DNA from: Bradyrhizobium paxllaeri
GTDB taxonomy: Bacteria; Pseudomonadota; Alphaproteobacteria; Rhizobiales; Xanthobacteraceae
Reading direction: 5' to 3'
DNA length: 64,000 nucleotides
Assembly (NCBI RefSeq): GCF_001693515.2
Contig: NZ_CP042968.1
Coordinates: 4,278,001 to 4,342,000 of the forward strand
The notes under the pieces are model-generated. The model searched no databases. It was given only the letters and a program-made list of their open reading frames with translations, and was not told the origin of the DNA. How positions within the stretch are numbered: the stretch's first letter is position 1; every line of letters starts with the position of its first letter. A program made the translations under genes and the position numbers. This document shows, piece after piece, positions 53,732 through 63,259 of this stretch.

Positions 53732-54004
53732 ATGCCTTTGATCAGCGGAGCAGCTGCGGTCCTCGCTCTCCAGCTCGGGATGCCCGCAGTCCAGCACGAT
53801 CAGAACGAAGTGCCAGTGGTTCAGGTTCGTGGCGGTTCGTGCAGCCACGGCTATGACATCGATATCCATGGCCGCTGCTATCCCAACGGCGTTATCCCGC
53901 CGCAATACCAAGCGGCGCGCCAGGGCTACGCCTACTATCCGTCGCGTCGATACTACAGGGAAGAGTACCGGCCACGTTGGCGACACCACTACTATCGCTA
54001 TTGA
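53732..54004 (+). CDS. Small Tyr/Arg-rich exported protein, 90 aa
   Basis: ATG 53732 follows GGGAGACG. The N-terminus is hydrophobic (LISGAAAVLALQLGMPAV) and may be a signal peptide. Two cysteines frame GSCSHGYDIDIHGRCYPNG, and the tail is rich in Tyr and Arg (YPSRRYYREEYRPRWRHHYYRY). Such basic, aromatic-rich small proteins are typical Bradyrhizobium hypotheticals. No function can be assigned. Confidence 0.65.
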   Translation: MPLISGAAAVLALQLGMPAVQHDQNEVPVVQVRGGSCSHGYDIDIHGRCYPNGVIPPQYQAARQGYAYYPSRRYYREEYRPRWRHHYYRY

Positions 54005-54490
54005 ATTCAACCTAGGCGGTGATTTCCCCTTCAATCGCCGCGTAGGCGCTTTTAGCGGTGGGCTGACAAGCCGCTCGATAGGCTGGAGACGAAGTGAACC
54101 CGTGTTCCAGAATTAACCTCCAACGCGGACATCAAGCTTAACACGCGAGTTTCATTGCGGCCGATCGAAACAGGCATAGCGTGGCTGCAAATCGCGCAGA
54201 TTGGCCAGTCCCCAAGTTTGTGCCTGTGCTGCGCGATCAGCGGTCGCTTTGAGCCCTCGAGGCGGCCCCGCTCCCCAACACAAAGGCCACGCGGGCGTTA
54301 CGTACCGATGCCAGCGCCCCTCCTCCGGCTACCGTGGGGAAATGCTCCGATCGTTGGAACTCCCGGCACGACGAGACGTCGAATCCTCACTTCCGGCCGA
54401 TGCCCCCTGCTCTGACCGGAAGGAGACCTCCCAAAGGTTGGCGGTCCCAGGGGCGACCTGGGGCCGTTTAGAGACTCTCTGGATCGTGGA
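54005..54490. other. Intergenic region, nothing recognised
   Basis: 486 bp. Open frames here are short, Arg/Pro/Ser-rich in the way high-GC shadow frames are, and lack ribosome-binding sites. No RNA gene or repeat was found. Confidence 0.4.
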
Positions 54491-54748
54491 ATGGCCCTGC
54501 ACTTCGGCCGCGTTGCTCCCGCTACAGAGGAGCTAGAGATTTGGAGCGCGAATGAGCTCGGCTACTCATTTGTAATCAGCAATGAGAGTAGGAATGGCCC
54601 CGGCCTCCACGGGCAGCCCGGCTTTGTAGCTTCTTGGCGCCCCATCGATTTCAACAGACCGGCCGTCAGGATAGGCGGATCACCCTTTAGGACGTTTGCC
54701 GAAGCCGAAAAGGCCTGTGAGGCCATGCTGGTGCACCTGATCAAATAG
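54491..54748 (+). CDS. Hypothetical protein, 85 aa
   Basis: ATG 54491. The sequence has normal protein composition: EIWSANELGYSFVISNES, GQPGFVASWRPI, RTFAEAEKACEAMLVHLI. The last part looks like an amphipathic helix found in many small DUF proteins. There are no signal or membrane segments. I do not recognise the family. It stands alone between the accessory stretch and the fix cluster and converges with fixS. Confidence 0.5.
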   Translation: MALHFGRVAPATEELEIWSANELGYSFVISNESRNGPGLHGQPGFVASWRPIDFNRPAVRIGGSPFRTFAEAEKACEAMLVHLIK

Positions 54749-54832
54749 CTTCGGATCTGGTGCGCGAAGGAAGCACCAATGACGGTTTGGATTTACATCA
54801 ACACCAAAAAGCAGGTTGGCGATCCCGAGCAC

Positions 54833-55018
54833 CTAGTGATCGCCACGCCCCGTCGAAATCACCGTTTCCTCCGACACCGGCTCATCATCCGCAATCGCCC
54901 GCCACCCTGCTCCCTCCAGGTCGTCGTACTGCCCGTTCTTGAGCGACCAGAGAAAACCCGCCAGCCCGAGGGCGCCGAGGGTGAGTGCCAGCGGCACGAG
55001 GAATACCAGGACTTCCAT
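54833..55018 (-). CDS. fixS: cbb3 oxidase assembly protein FixS/CcoS
   Basis: 61 residues. One N-terminal membrane helix (LVFLVPLALTLGALGLAGFLW) is followed by the CcoS motif SLKNGQYDDLEGAGWRAIADD. It is needed for assembly of active cbb3 oxidase, probably at the copper/haem insertion step. The start overlaps the fixI stop (TGATG). It is the last gene of fixGHIS. Confidence 0.96.
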   Translation of the reverse strand: MEVLVFLVPLALTLGALGLAGFLWSLKNGQYDDLEGAGWRAIADDEPVSEETVISTGRGDH

Positions 55019-57210
55019 CAGCAAAGCTCTCTCGCGCCGCGATGGGCGCGCAGCGCGTTCAAGATCACCAGCACTGAAGAACCCGACATGGCGGCGGCGG
55101 CGACCAGCGGCGTGGCAAGGCCTGCGATGGCCAGCGGCACGGCAAGCAAATTGTAGCCGACGGCCAGCCACAGGTTCTGCCGCATCAACAGCAGCGCCTT
55201 GCGCGAGAAGCCGATGGCGGCGACGACGGGCGCGAGGCGATCGCCGAGGAACACCAGGTCGGCGGTTGCCTGGCTCAGATGGGTTGCGCTGACCGGCGAC
55301 ATCGAGACATGCGCAGCCGCCAGCGCCGGCGCGTCGTTCATGCCGTCGCCGACCATCAGCACCTTGACGCCCCGCCGCTTCAATTCCTCGATGCGGGCAA
55401 TCTTGTCCGCCGGCGTGACGCCCGCGCGCCATTCATGAATGCCGAGCTGTTCGGCGGCATGGCGTACGGCGGGCTCGCGGTCGCCCGACAGAATCTCGAC
55501 TTCGATCCCGGCCTTGACGAGTGTGGCAATCGCGCTGGCCGCATCGGGGCGCAGGCGCTGGCGCACGGCGAAGACATGCCGTGTCTCGCCGTGACGGAAG
55601 GCGACGACGGAGGCCTCGGGATCGCGGTGCAGGATCTCGTTGGCGATCTGGTCCGCGCCGCAGAACGACGGCCGGCCCAACCGGACTTCGAGCCCACGGA
55701 GGAAGCCGCGCACGCCCTGGCCGGCCACCTCCTCTACTCCCGTCAACGGTGTCCTTGCGCCGGAGGCGCGAGCCACCGCGGCGGCGACGGGATGGTGGCT
55801 GGCAAGCGCGAGCCGCCCGGCGAGCTCGAACACGTCTCGCGGCACGTCGACGGCGTTCGTCACGTCGAGCTCCGGCAAGGTCAGCGTCCCCGTCTTGTCG
55901 AACACGACGCGTTCGACGTCGGCCAGCCGCTCGATGGCATCGCCGGAATTGAGCAGCACGCCGGTGCGGAACATGGCGCCGGACACGACGGTCTGCACCG
56001 CCGGGATCGCAAGACCCAGCGCGCAGGGACAGGTGATGATCAGAACCGAGATCGCGATGACGATGGCGTCGTGCCAGGTGGCGCCATAGGCGGCCCAGCC
56101 GAGCATGGTCAGCAGCGCCGCCGTATGCACGACCGGCGCATAAAGCCGCGATGCACGATCGGCGAGCTGCACATAGCGGGAGCGCGACTGCACGGCATTA
56201 TCGAGCAGCCGGCTGATTTCCGCCAGCAGCGTGCCTTCGGATGCCGCCGATACCCGCACCCGCAAGGCGCCGGACAGGTTGAGCGTGCCGGCATAGACGG
56301 CCGTGCCCGGCCCCGCTTTCACGGGCAGGGTCTCGCCGGTGATCAGGCTCTGGTCGATCTTGGACTGCCCCTCGATTACGTTGCCGTCGACGGCGGATCG
56401 TTCGCCCGGGCGCAGCAGCACGATATCGCCGGTCTGCACGGCGGCAATCGGCACCACGCTGATTTCGTCGGCGCCGATGAACTTGGTCGCCGTCTCCGCC
56501 TTGAGCGCGGCGAGGTTTCCGGCGACCGCACGCGTCTTGCGGCGCATGCTCTGGTCGAGGTAACGGCCGGCCAGCAGGAAGGCGAGCAGCATCAGTGCGG
56601 CGTCGAAATAGGCGTGCTCGGCGTGGTGGATCGTCTCCATCACCGACATCCCGAGCGCCATCACGATGCCGATCGAGATCGGCACATCCATATTGGTGCG
56701 GCGCGCCCGTAAAGCGCCCCAGGCGGAGCGGAAGAATGGCTGTCCCGAATAGGCCGCAGCCGGCAAGGCAATCAGCGCCGACAGCCAGTGGAAGAAATCG
56801 CGCTGTTCCGGGATCATGTCGCTGACATTGCCGGACCATACGGGGATCGACAGCATCATGATGTTCATCGCGGCAAAGGCGGCGACGCCGAGGCAACGCA
56901 GCAGGAAGCTCGCCTGCTCGGTCTCGACCGCTTCGGCGCGAACCGGCTCGAACGGATAGGCCTTGTAGCCAAGCTCGGCCAGCCGGTCGATGAAGCGGGC
57001 CGGATCGAGCGTGCCCTCCTTCCATTCCAGCGCCACGCGGCGGTCGGTCAGGTTGACGCGCGCCAGCGTCACGTCGGGCAGCGCGGAAAGGCCGCGCTCG
57101 ATCTTCGACATGCAGCCGGCGCAATTGACGCCCTCCACCGCCAGATCGATATGCGACAGCCCCGAGCCGAGGTGCCGGACATAATGTGAAAAGTCTCGCG
57201 TCGCCTGCAT
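55018..57210 (-). CDS. fixI: Copper-transporting P1B-type ATPase FixI/CcoI
   Basis: 730 residues from ATG 57210, with AGGAAGG upstream. An N-terminal heavy-metal domain carries GVNCAGCMSKIERGL. The membrane core has the CPC metal site (ITCPCALGLAIPA). The catalytic domain has DKTGTLTLPEL (phosphorylated Asp), the SHHP nucleotide-binding His-Pro and GDGMNDAPALAAAHVSMS. It exports copper to the periplasm for the CuB centre of cbb3 oxidase. It is co-transcribed with fixGH and fixS. Confidence 0.96.
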   Translation of the reverse strand: MQATRDFSHYVRHLGSGLSHIDLAVEGVNCAGCMSKIERGLSALPDVTLARVNLTDRRVALEWKEGTLDPARFIDRLAELGYKAYPFEPVRAEAVETEQASFLLRCLGVAAFAAMNIMMLSIPVWSGNVSDMIPEQRDFFHWLSALIALPAAAYSGQPFFRSAWGALRARRTNMDVPISIGIVMALGMSVMETIHHAEHAYFDAALMLLAFLLAGRYLDQSMRRKTRAVAGNLAALKAETATKFIGADEISVVPIAAVQTGDIVLLRPGERSAVDGNVIEGQSKIDQSLITGETLPVKAGPGTAVYAGTLNLSGALRVRVSAASEGTLLAEISRLLDNAVQSRSRYVQLADRASRLYAPVVHTAALLTMLGWAAYGATWHDAIVIAISVLIITCPCALGLAIPAVQTVVSGAMFRTGVLLNSGDAIERLADVERVVFDKTGTLTLPELDVTNAVDVPRDVFELAGRLALASHHPVAAAVARASGARTPLTGVEEVAGQGVRGFLRGLEVRLGRPSFCGADQIANEILHRDPEASVVAFRHGETRHVFAVRQRLRPDAASAIATLVKAGIEVEILSGDREPAVRHAAEQLGIHEWRAGVTPADKIARIEELKRRGVKVLMVGDGMNDAPALAAAHVSMSPVSATHLSQATADLVFLGDRLAPVVAAIGFSRKALLLMRQNLWLAVGYNLLAVPLAIAGLATPLVAAAAMSGSSVLVILNALRAHRGARELC

Positions 57211-57221
57211 GACTGACCTTC

Positions 57222-57719
57222 CTAGTTCAACAGCACGCGGTTCCTGGACAGGAACATCCGCTGTCCCGACGCGACGCCTTCGAGCACCAGATCCCATTGG
57301 CCAGGTGCGATGGCGTCCGCACTGCCGCGATAGATGCCGATCCCGACTTCGGCGAGCGCGACCGGCAGATCGGCACGGCGATCCGTCGGCCGCTCGAACC
57401 GGCCCTGGAATTTCAGGCCGGACATCGGCTTGCCGTCATGATCGCGCGCCTCGACCTGCAGCGTCGCGCCGCCATCCCCGCTGCGCTCGACATGGGCATC
57501 GACCTTCCAGTTGCGCGCGCTCTGGGCCTGGGCGGTGGCGATCTCCTTCTGATAGGCAAGGCTGGCAGCATAGGCGCTGTCGACCTCGGTGCCGGGCAAG
57601 GTCTGGATCGCCAGACGCATCATGAGGAGATTGACCCCGATCACGACGCCGAAGAATGCCACCATCATCACGAACACCATGCGCCCGGTGATCGGTCTCG
57701 GCTTCTGTGCCCTGTTCAT
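57222..57719 (-). CDS. fixH: FixH family protein
   Basis: 165 residues from ATG 57719, with CCGGGGGACA upstream. A single N-terminal membrane segment (GRMVFVMMVAFFGVVIGVNLL) is followed by a periplasmic beta-rich domain (WKVDAHVERSGDGGATLQV, GLKFQGRFERPTDR). It has the FixH start (MNRAQKPRPITGR) and lies between fixG and fixI as expected. FixH helps cbb3 assembly, but its precise step is unknown. Confidence 0.93.
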   Translation of the reverse strand: MNRAQKPRPITGRMVFVMMVAFFGVVIGVNLLMMRLAIQTLPGTEVDSAYAASLAYQKEIATAQAQSARNWKVDAHVERSGDGGATLQVEARDHDGKPMSGLKFQGRFERPTDRRADLPVALAEVGIGIYRGSADAIAPGQWDLVLEGVASGQRMFLSRNRVLLN

Positions 57720-57739
57720 GTGAATGTCCCCCGGAAGTG

Positions 57740-59203
57740 TCATGGCGACACGAAATGGTCGGTGGCAGAGGCGACTTCGCCGAGCCCGATGTCGGTCACG
57801 CGGAAATTCACCGGAACGGATTTGGCGTGATTGCTCTCCGCCGGCGCCGTCACCAGCATCCGCAATTCGGTGGTGGTGTCGCGCGCCAGGATGATCATGG
57901 GCCGGTCCTGCGTCACGGAATCGGCGCCGACGACATGGAGCGTGGCGTTGACCGGGCCGTCGATGTCGATCGCGATCACGCGGTCGAAGCCGCGCTTGTT
58001 CAGAAGGCGCACGGTATAGGCGTTGCGGATCGATCCGTCGGCAAGCTTCACCGCGACCGGATTGCGGTCGTGCAGCACGTTGATGTCGAGCAGCGACCGC
58101 GTCAGCAGCGCATAGAGCATCACCGCGCCGACGGCCGCGATCAGAGCGGCATAGGTGACGGTGCGCGGCCGGATGATCCGGTAAATCGGTGGCTTGCCTT
58201 CCTGCCGCCGATGAATGTTGATGTCGTTGTCGTAGCCGATCAGGCGGGTTTCCCGGCCGATCTTGGTCATCACGGTGTCGCAGGCGTCGATGCAGAGGCC
58301 GCACTGGATGCAGTCGAGTTGCGGCCCGTTGCGGATATCGATGCCGGTCGGGCACACGGCCACGCACTGATAGCAGTCGATGCAATCGCCGACGCCCTGG
58401 CCGAGCGCGCGCAGCTCGTTGGCCTTCTTCAGCGACGTGCGCGTCTCGCCGCGATCATATTTGTAGGTGACGTTGAGCGCCCATTCATCGGTCAGCGCGG
58501 CCTGGATGCGCGGCCACGGGCACATGTAGACGCAGACCTGCTCGCGCATGAAACCGGCCAGCAGATAGGTGGTCGCGGTGAGAATGCCGATCCAGATATA
58601 GGCGATGACAGGCGCCTGGAAGGTGATGAGCTGCTTCACCAGCGTCGGTGCATCGTTGAAATAGAGCACCCAGGCGCCGCCGGTCCACCAGGCGATCATC
58701 AGCCAGATCGATTGCTTCAGCAGGATCTCGGCAAAGCGCTCGAGCTTCATCGTGCCCTTGGCCGCGTCCTTGCGCATGCGCTCGCGCCGGTCGCCCTCGA
58801 TCAGCCGCTCGACGGCATAGAACAGGTCGGTCCAGACCGTCTGGGGGCAAAGATAGCCGCACCAGACGCGGCCGCCGACGGCGTTCATCAGGAATAGCGT
58901 CAGGGCAGCTACGATCAGAAGGCCGGTGAAGTAATAGACTTCCTGCGGCCACAGCTCGATGAAGAAGAAATAGAAGCGGCTGTTGGGCAGATCGACCAGC
59001 ACCGCCTGATCCGGGGCGCCGAGCCCCCTGTTCCAGCGCACGAACGGCAGCAGGTAATAGACGCCGAGGCAGAACGCCATCAGCCCCCATTTGGTCCGGC
59101 GGAACGTGCCGGAGACGCTCTGCGGATAGACTTTCTTCTGCGCCGCATAAAGCGGCGCGTCGTCGTCGAGCTGCAGGTCGGTCTGGCTCACGGGTTTGTT
59201 CAT
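57740..59203 (-). CDS. fixG: cbb3 oxidase accessory protein FixG/CcoG (ferredoxin-like)
   Basis: 487 residues. Several membrane segments in the N-terminal half contain a conserved GYLCPQTVWTDLF, and two 4Fe-4S motifs follow (CIDCYQCVAVCP and CIQCGLCIDACD). The C-terminal domain is periplasmic with an IgA-like fold (NRGLLNKRGFDRVIAIDID-type, seen as LLNKRGFDRVIAI). CcoG reduces copper for cbb3 assembly. It starts the fixGHIS operon, and a perfect FixK box lies 56 bp upstream of its ATG. Confidence 0.96.
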   Translation of the reverse strand: MNKPVSQTDLQLDDDAPLYAAQKKVYPQSVSGTFRRTKWGLMAFCLGVYYLLPFVRWNRGLGAPDQAVLVDLPNSRFYFFFIELWPQEVYYFTGLLIVAALTLFLMNAVGGRVWCGYLCPQTVWTDLFYAVERLIEGDRRERMRKDAAKGTMKLERFAEILLKQSIWLMIAWWTGGAWVLYFNDAPTLVKQLITFQAPVIAYIWIGILTATTYLLAGFMREQVCVYMCPWPRIQAALTDEWALNVTYKYDRGETRTSLKKANELRALGQGVGDCIDCYQCVAVCPTGIDIRNGPQLDCIQCGLCIDACDTVMTKIGRETRLIGYDNDINIHRRQEGKPPIYRIIRPRTVTYAALIAAVGAVMLYALLTRSLLDINVLHDRNPVAVKLADGSIRNAYTVRLLNKRGFDRVIAIDIDGPVNATLHVVGADSVTQDRPMIILARDTTTELRMLVTAPAESNHAKSVPVNFRVTDIGLGEVASATDHFVSP

Positions 59204-59258
59204 CGCCGGGTTGGTCTCGTCTCAGGAGTTCACTCTAGAGCCAGCCCCAGAACCCCGT

Positions 59259-59272
59259 TTGATCCATCTCAA
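59259..59272. promoter_or_regulatory. FixK/FNR box upstream of fixG
   Basis: TTGATCCATCTCAA is a perfect TTGA-N6-TCAA palindrome centred 62 bp from the fixG start, in the 99-bp gap after fixP. It supports separate activation of fixGHIS by a FixK/FNR-type regulator. Confidence 0.85.
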
Positions 59273-59302
59273 ACAGAACGGCGACGCAGCATCGCTGCGC
59301 CG

Positions 59303-60175
59303 CTATTTGCCTCCGCCGAGCGAATGGACGTAGACCGTCAGCGCCTTGATCGTGGAAGGATCGAGCCGGCCGACCCAGGCGGGCATGACGCCGGCGCGGC
59401 CGTTGCTGATGGTCTCGACCAGCGTCGCCTCGTCCGAACCGTAGAGCCAGATCTTGTCGGTCAGGTCGGGCGCGCCGAGTTCCTGGTTCCCCTTGCCGTT
59501 GTCGCCGTGGCAGGACGTGCAGTTTTCCGCAAAGATCTTCGCGCCGGCGGCCTGATCGTATCCCGCCGCCGTCGGCAGGCCGGACAACGACCGGACGTAA
59601 TTGGCGACGGTGACGATCTGGTCCTTCTTGAGAACGCCCTCCTTGCCGAACGCCAGCATGGCGCTCTCGTGGGTCTTCGGATGCCCCGAGCGCGCGCCGA
59701 ACTGGATCGTCTGCATGATCTGGTCGAGGCTGCCGCCCCACAGCCATTCGTCGTCGTTCAGATTGGGATAGCCCTTGGCCCCGGCCCCGCCGCTGCCGTG
59801 GCAAGGCGCGCAATTGTCGCCAAACACGGTCTTGCCGCGCGCACGAGCCAGCGCCAGCAGAGCGGGATTTTTCTCGATCTCCTCCAGCGAGGCGTTGCCA
59901 AGCGCCACCATCTTGTCGCCGCGGATCTTTTCCAGATTGGCAAGTTCGGCGGCGACCTCGGCGCGGGTGGAATAATTCCAGATACCGGTCGTATGGCTCC
60001 AGACCAGCGGCCACGCCGGATAGACGATCCAGTAGCCGACCGACCAGAGAATGGTCAGGTAGAAGGTGATCAACCACCAGCGCGGCAGCGGCGTGTTAAG
60101 CTCCTTGATGCCGTCCCACTCGTGCCCGGTGGTGGTCCTTCCGGAAACATGATCGAGATCGCCGTGTTCGGTCAT
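59303..60175 (-). CDS. fixP: cbb3 oxidase dihaem cytochrome c subunit FixP/CcoP
   Basis: 290 residues from ATG 60175. The N-terminal membrane anchor is PRWWLITFYLTILWSVGYWIVYP. Two cytochrome c domains carry CAPCHG and CTSCHG, with methionine ligands in ESAMLAFG and GVMPAWVG. It passes electrons from cytochrome c to FixO/FixN. It is the last gene of fixNOQP, 7 bp after fixQ. Confidence 0.96.
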   Translation of the reverse strand: MTEHGDLDHVSGRTTTGHEWDGIKELNTPLPRWWLITFYLTILWSVGYWIVYPAWPLVWSHTTGIWNYSTRAEVAAELANLEKIRGDKMVALGNASLEEIEKNPALLALARARGKTVFGDNCAPCHGSGGAGAKGYPNLNDDEWLWGGSLDQIMQTIQFGARSGHPKTHESAMLAFGKEGVLKKDQIVTVANYVRSLSGLPTAAGYDQAAGAKIFAENCTSCHGDNGKGNQELGAPDLTDKIWLYGSDEATLVETISNGRAGVMPAWVGRLDPSTIKALTVYVHSLGGGK

Positions 60176-60182
60176 GATCGCA

Positions 60183-60347
60183 TTACTCCTCGCGCAAAGG
60201 CATTTTCGCCGCTTCGTCGAAAGCGGCCTGGTTGCGTGGCCAAAGCGCGTAGACCAGGATGGCGATGAAGATTCCGACGAAGATCGGCGTCCAGAACGTC
60301 GTGACCAGATCCGACGCAAGATTATGGACAGTGAGGATTGCTTTCAT
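60183..60347 (-). CDS. fixQ: cbb3 oxidase small subunit FixQ/CcoQ
   Basis: 54 residues, short enough to be missed by length cut-offs. Start ATG 60347, stop 60183-60185. It has one membrane helix (FWTPIFVGIFIAILVYALW) followed by RNQAAFDEAAKMPLREE, the standard CcoQ form. It stabilises the FixP-FixNO complex. It lies between fixO and fixP as in all fixNOQP operons. Confidence 0.95.
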   Translation of the reverse strand: MKAILTVHNLASDLVTTFWTPIFVGIFIAILVYALWPRNQAAFDEAAKMPLREE

Positions 60348-60374
60348 CGTTCTGCTTTCTCAGCGAAGGTTTGC

Positions 60375-61109
60375 TCAGCGAAGATTTGCTTTTTCATTGT
60401 AGAGTTTGAAATCGACCAGCGTGCCGAGCATCTGCAGGTACGCGACCAGCGCATCCATTTCGGTCGGCGCGCCGGCCTTGCCGTCGAAATTGCGGGCAAC
60501 CGCTTTCGGGTATCGTTTGGTGAACGCATCCGCGCCGGTATTGTCGGGATCGGCCTGCGCCTTGAGGTCGGCGACCGCATTGGCCACCTGATCGTCGGTA
60601 TAGGGCACGCCGACCGCTCGGCTGGTACGCAGATGACCGGCAACGCTGGCTTCGTTGACTTCCGTCTGCGACAGGAAGGCGTAACCGGGCATCACCGACT
60701 GCGGCACGATCGCGCGCGGGTTGTTCAGATGGGTGACGTGCCATTCGTCGGAATATTTGCCGCCGACACGCGCCAGATCAGGACCGGTACGCTTGGATCC
60801 CCACTGGAACGGATGGTCGTACATGCTCTCGGCCGCGAGCGAGTAGTGTCCGTAGCGCTCGACCTCGTCGCGCAGCGGCCGGACCATCTGCGAGTGGCAG
60901 AGGTAGCAGCCCTCGCGGACATAGACGTTGCGTCCGGCGAGCTCGAGCGGGGTGTACGGCCTGACGCCGTCGACCTTTTCGATCGTGCTCTTGAGATAGA
61001 ACAGCGGGGTGATCTCGACGAGACCGCCGATCGCGATGACCACCAGGATTCCCGCGACCAGGACGATCGAGTTCTTTTCGAAGATTTGGTGCCGTGCCCA
61101 GAAAGACAT
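60375..61109 (-). CDS. fixO: cbb3 oxidase monohaem cytochrome c subunit FixO/CcoO
   Basis: 244 residues from ATG 61109. An N-terminal membrane anchor ([19 protein letters not shown]) is followed by the haem-binding motif in [14 protein letters not shown] and the methionine ligand in VMPGYAFL. Typical CcoO blocks [20 protein letters not shown] and [16 protein letters not shown] are present. It carries electrons to the catalytic subunit FixN, whose gene ends 11 bp upstream. Confidence 0.96.
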   Translation of the reverse strand: MSFWARHQIFEKNSIVLVAGILVVIAIGGLVEITPLFYLKSTIEKVDGVRPYTPLELAGRNVYVREGCYLCHSQMVRPLRDEVERYGHYSLAAESMYDHPFQWGSKRTGPDLARVGGKYSDEWHVTHLNNPRAIVPQSVMPGYAFLSQTEVNEASVAGHLRTSRAVGVPYTDDQVANAVADLKAQADPDNTGADAFTKRYPKAVARNFDGKAGAPTEMDALVAYLQMLGTLVDFKLYNEKANLR

Positions 61110-61120
61110 TTTAGCGCTCC

Positions 61121-62767
61121 TCATTCCGCCGGCTGAAGAGCGACGGGCGACGGCACTTCCGCTTCGCCAACACGCACCGTCATCCAGAGATTATAAGCCA
61201 TGATCAGCGACCCGATCAGGAACAGCCCTCCCCCTGCGGCACGGATGATGTAGAAGGGATGCATCGCTTCCACGGTTTCGATGAAGGAATATTCGAGGAA
61301 GCCGAGCGAGGTGTAGGCGCGCCACATCAGGCCCTGCAGGATTCCCGACACCCACATCGCCGAGATGTAGAGAACGATGCCGATGGTCGCAGTCCAGAAG
61401 TGCCAGTTGACCAGCTTCAGGCTGTACAGCCCCTTGCGATCCCACAGCCATGGAATCAGGCAGTACAGGGCGCCAAAGGACACGAAGCCGACCCAGCCCA
61501 GCGCGCCGGAATGCACGTGACCGATGGTCCAGTCGGTATAGTGGCTGAGCGAGTTCACGACCTTGATCGACATCATCGGCCCTTCGAAGGTCGACATGCC
61601 GTAGAAGGCGACCGACACGACCAGCATGCGCAGCACCGGATCGGTGCGCAGCTTGTCCCAGGCGCCCGACAGCGTCATCAGGCCGTTGATCATGCCGCCC
61701 CACGAGGGCATCCACAGCATGATCGAGAACGTCATGCCGAGCGTCTGCGCCCAATCCGGCAGTGCCGTGTAGTGCAGATGATGCGGACCGGCCCAGATGT
61801 AGAGGAAGATCAGCGACCAGAAATGGATGATCGACAGACGGTAGGAATAAATCGGCCGCTCGGCGCGCTTCGGAATGAAATAGTACATGATGGCGAGGAA
61901 GCCGGCGGTCAGGAAGAAGCCGACCGCGTTATGCCCGTACCACCACTGGAACATGGCGTCCTGGACACCGGCCCAGGCCACGTAGGACTTCGAGCCGAAT
62001 ATCGACACCGGCACCGCGGGATTATTGCCGAGATGCAGCACGGCGATCGTGACGATGAAAGCCAGATAGAACCAGTTGGCGACGAAGATATGCGGTTCTT
62101 TTCGCTTGATGATGGTCCCCAGGAAGACCAGCAGATAGACCACCCAGACGATCGTCAGCCACAGATCGGCGTACCATTCGGGCTCGGCATATTCCTTCGA
62201 CTGGGTCACGCCGAGCAGATAGCCGGTGCCGGCGACGAGAATGAAATAATTGTAGCCGATGACGACGAACCAGGGGGCGAGATCGCCGGCCAGGCGCACG
62301 CGGCAGGTCTTCTGCACGACATAGAGCGAGCTCGCGATCAGCACGTTGCCGCCGAAGGCGAAGATGACGGCCGACGTATGTAGCGGCCGCAGGCGGCCGA
62401 AGCTGGTCCATGGCAGATCGAAATTGAGCGAAGGCCATGCGAGCTGGGACGCGATCAATAGCCCGATTGCAAATCCCGCGATGCCCCAGATCACCGACAT
62501 CACCGCCGAGAACTTGATCGGGCCCATGTTGTAGTTGGGCCGGCCGTTGATTTCCTGCGGCGGCAGCGACGGGCGGGCAAAATACCGGTTGCCGATCGCA
62601 ATGACCGCCCAAAGGCTGGCGGCGGACGACAGCGCGGCATGGAATGCAAACGCCGTGTCCTGCGCCATGGCCACGGCGAGCAAGCACAAGAACGCGGTTA
62701 GCGAAAAGACCGTGATCAGACCGGCCTCGCCAAGCGTCATCGATTTTGCGGTTGAAGATGGGTTCAT
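61121..62767 (-). CDS. fixN: cbb3 cytochrome oxidase catalytic subunit FixN/CcoN
   Basis: 548 residues with 12 or more membrane helices. Haem and CuB ligands are visible: [15 protein letters not shown] (low-spin haem His), [20 protein letters not shown] (CuB His), [22 protein letters not shown] PHHLHYT (CuB histidines) and [15 protein letters not shown] (haem His pair). The haem-copper site reduces oxygen with high affinity, supporting microaerobic respiration. It starts the fixNOQP operon, with a FixK box centred 66 bp before its ATG. Confidence 0.97.
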   Translation of the reverse strand: MNPSSTAKSMTLGEAGLITVFSLTAFLCLLAVAMAQDTAFAFHAALSSAASLWAVIAIGNRYFARPSLPPQEINGRPNYNMGPIKFSAVMSVIWGIAGFAIGLLIASQLAWPSLNFDLPWTSFGRLRPLHTSAVIFAFGGNVLIASSLYVVQKTCRVRLAGDLAPWFVVIGYNYFILVAGTGYLLGVTQSKEYAEPEWYADLWLTIVWVVYLLVFLGTIIKRKEPHIFVANWFYLAFIVTIAVLHLGNNPAVPVSIFGSKSYVAWAGVQDAMFQWWYGHNAVGFFLTAGFLAIMYYFIPKRAERPIYSYRLSIIHFWSLIFLYIWAGPHHLHYTALPDWAQTLGMTFSIMLWMPSWGGMINGLMTLSGAWDKLRTDPVLRMLVVSVAFYGMSTFEGPMMSIKVVNSLSHYTDWTIGHVHSGALGWVGFVSFGALYCLIPWLWDRKGLYSLKLVNWHFWTATIGIVLYISAMWVSGILQGLMWRAYTSLGFLEYSFIETVEAMHPFYIIRAAGGGLFLIGSLIMAYNLWMTVRVGEAEVPSPVALQPAE

Positions 62768-62826
62768 GAGCTAGCTTCTCTTCTGCGGATGCCGGCTCCA
62801 CTGATCACAGCCTCGCGACCGGGAAA

Positions 62827-62840
62827 TTGATCGAAGTCAA
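62827..62840. promoter_or_regulatory. FixK/FNR box upstream of fixN
   Basis: TTGATCGAAGTCAA is a perfect TTGA-N6-TCAA site, 60 bp before the fixN start and centred at 66 bp. It matches the class of sites bound by FixK2-type regulators at fixNOQP promoters. Confidence 0.88.
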
Positions 62841-63186
62841 TTTTCGTGAGGTTTTGCGCAGTTCGAGGAGATGCTGGTTGGCTAAGAGTGAATTCAGCAA
62901 CAGGACGGGCCAATCGGCGGATAAGCCTGCGTTGCGTTAGCGCGTTCTCGAGATACATCGGCCTTGCTCAGGCGTCGCTTCGCGACGGAAGCAGCCCGTT
63001 CAGTCGAAAGTTCGCAAAGTTCTGGGTGCGCAATGCCTTTCCGTTCCGACGGACATGCGAACCTGGCGGCCATTGACCGCCATTGGCGACCAATCGCGGC
63101 GGTCAATCCTCTCGTATGGGCGTTCATGATTGTCACAAGGACCTTGATGATCACGCGCGACCAAGGCGCAAGGCCGCGCCCTACCC

Positions 63187-63200
63187 TTGACGTGAATCAA
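63187..63200. promoter_or_regulatory. FixK/FNR box without a clear target
   Basis: TTGACGTGAATCAA is a perfect TTGA-N6-TCAA site. The nearest minus-strand ATG (63127) is centred 66 bp away, the same as at fixN, but its 77-codon frame is unconvincing. The site may drive a small RNA or a long fixN leader. Confidence 0.7.
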
Positions 63201-63259
63201 GCGAAATCGGCAGCCTTGCTGGATCGCGCCCTTCCGGCGCAGGCATGGGATCGCCGCTA

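Larger units (their letters stand above)
62768..63259. other. Regulatory intergenic region upstream of fixN
   Basis: Contains the fixN FixK box (62827-62840) and a second, unassigned box (63187-63200). A 77-codon minus-strand frame (63127 down to 62894) has a weak ribosome-binding site and no recognisable family, and is not called as a gene. Confidence 0.5.

Noticed and set aside
55279..56712. A 477-codon plus-strand open frame
   Set aside because: Antisense to fixI, whose P-type ATPase motifs are complete.
62894..63127. A 77-codon minus-strand frame after the orphan FixK box
   Set aside because: Spacing from the box is right, but the ribosome-binding site is poor and composition and codon use do not look like a real gene. 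Only the box is kept.
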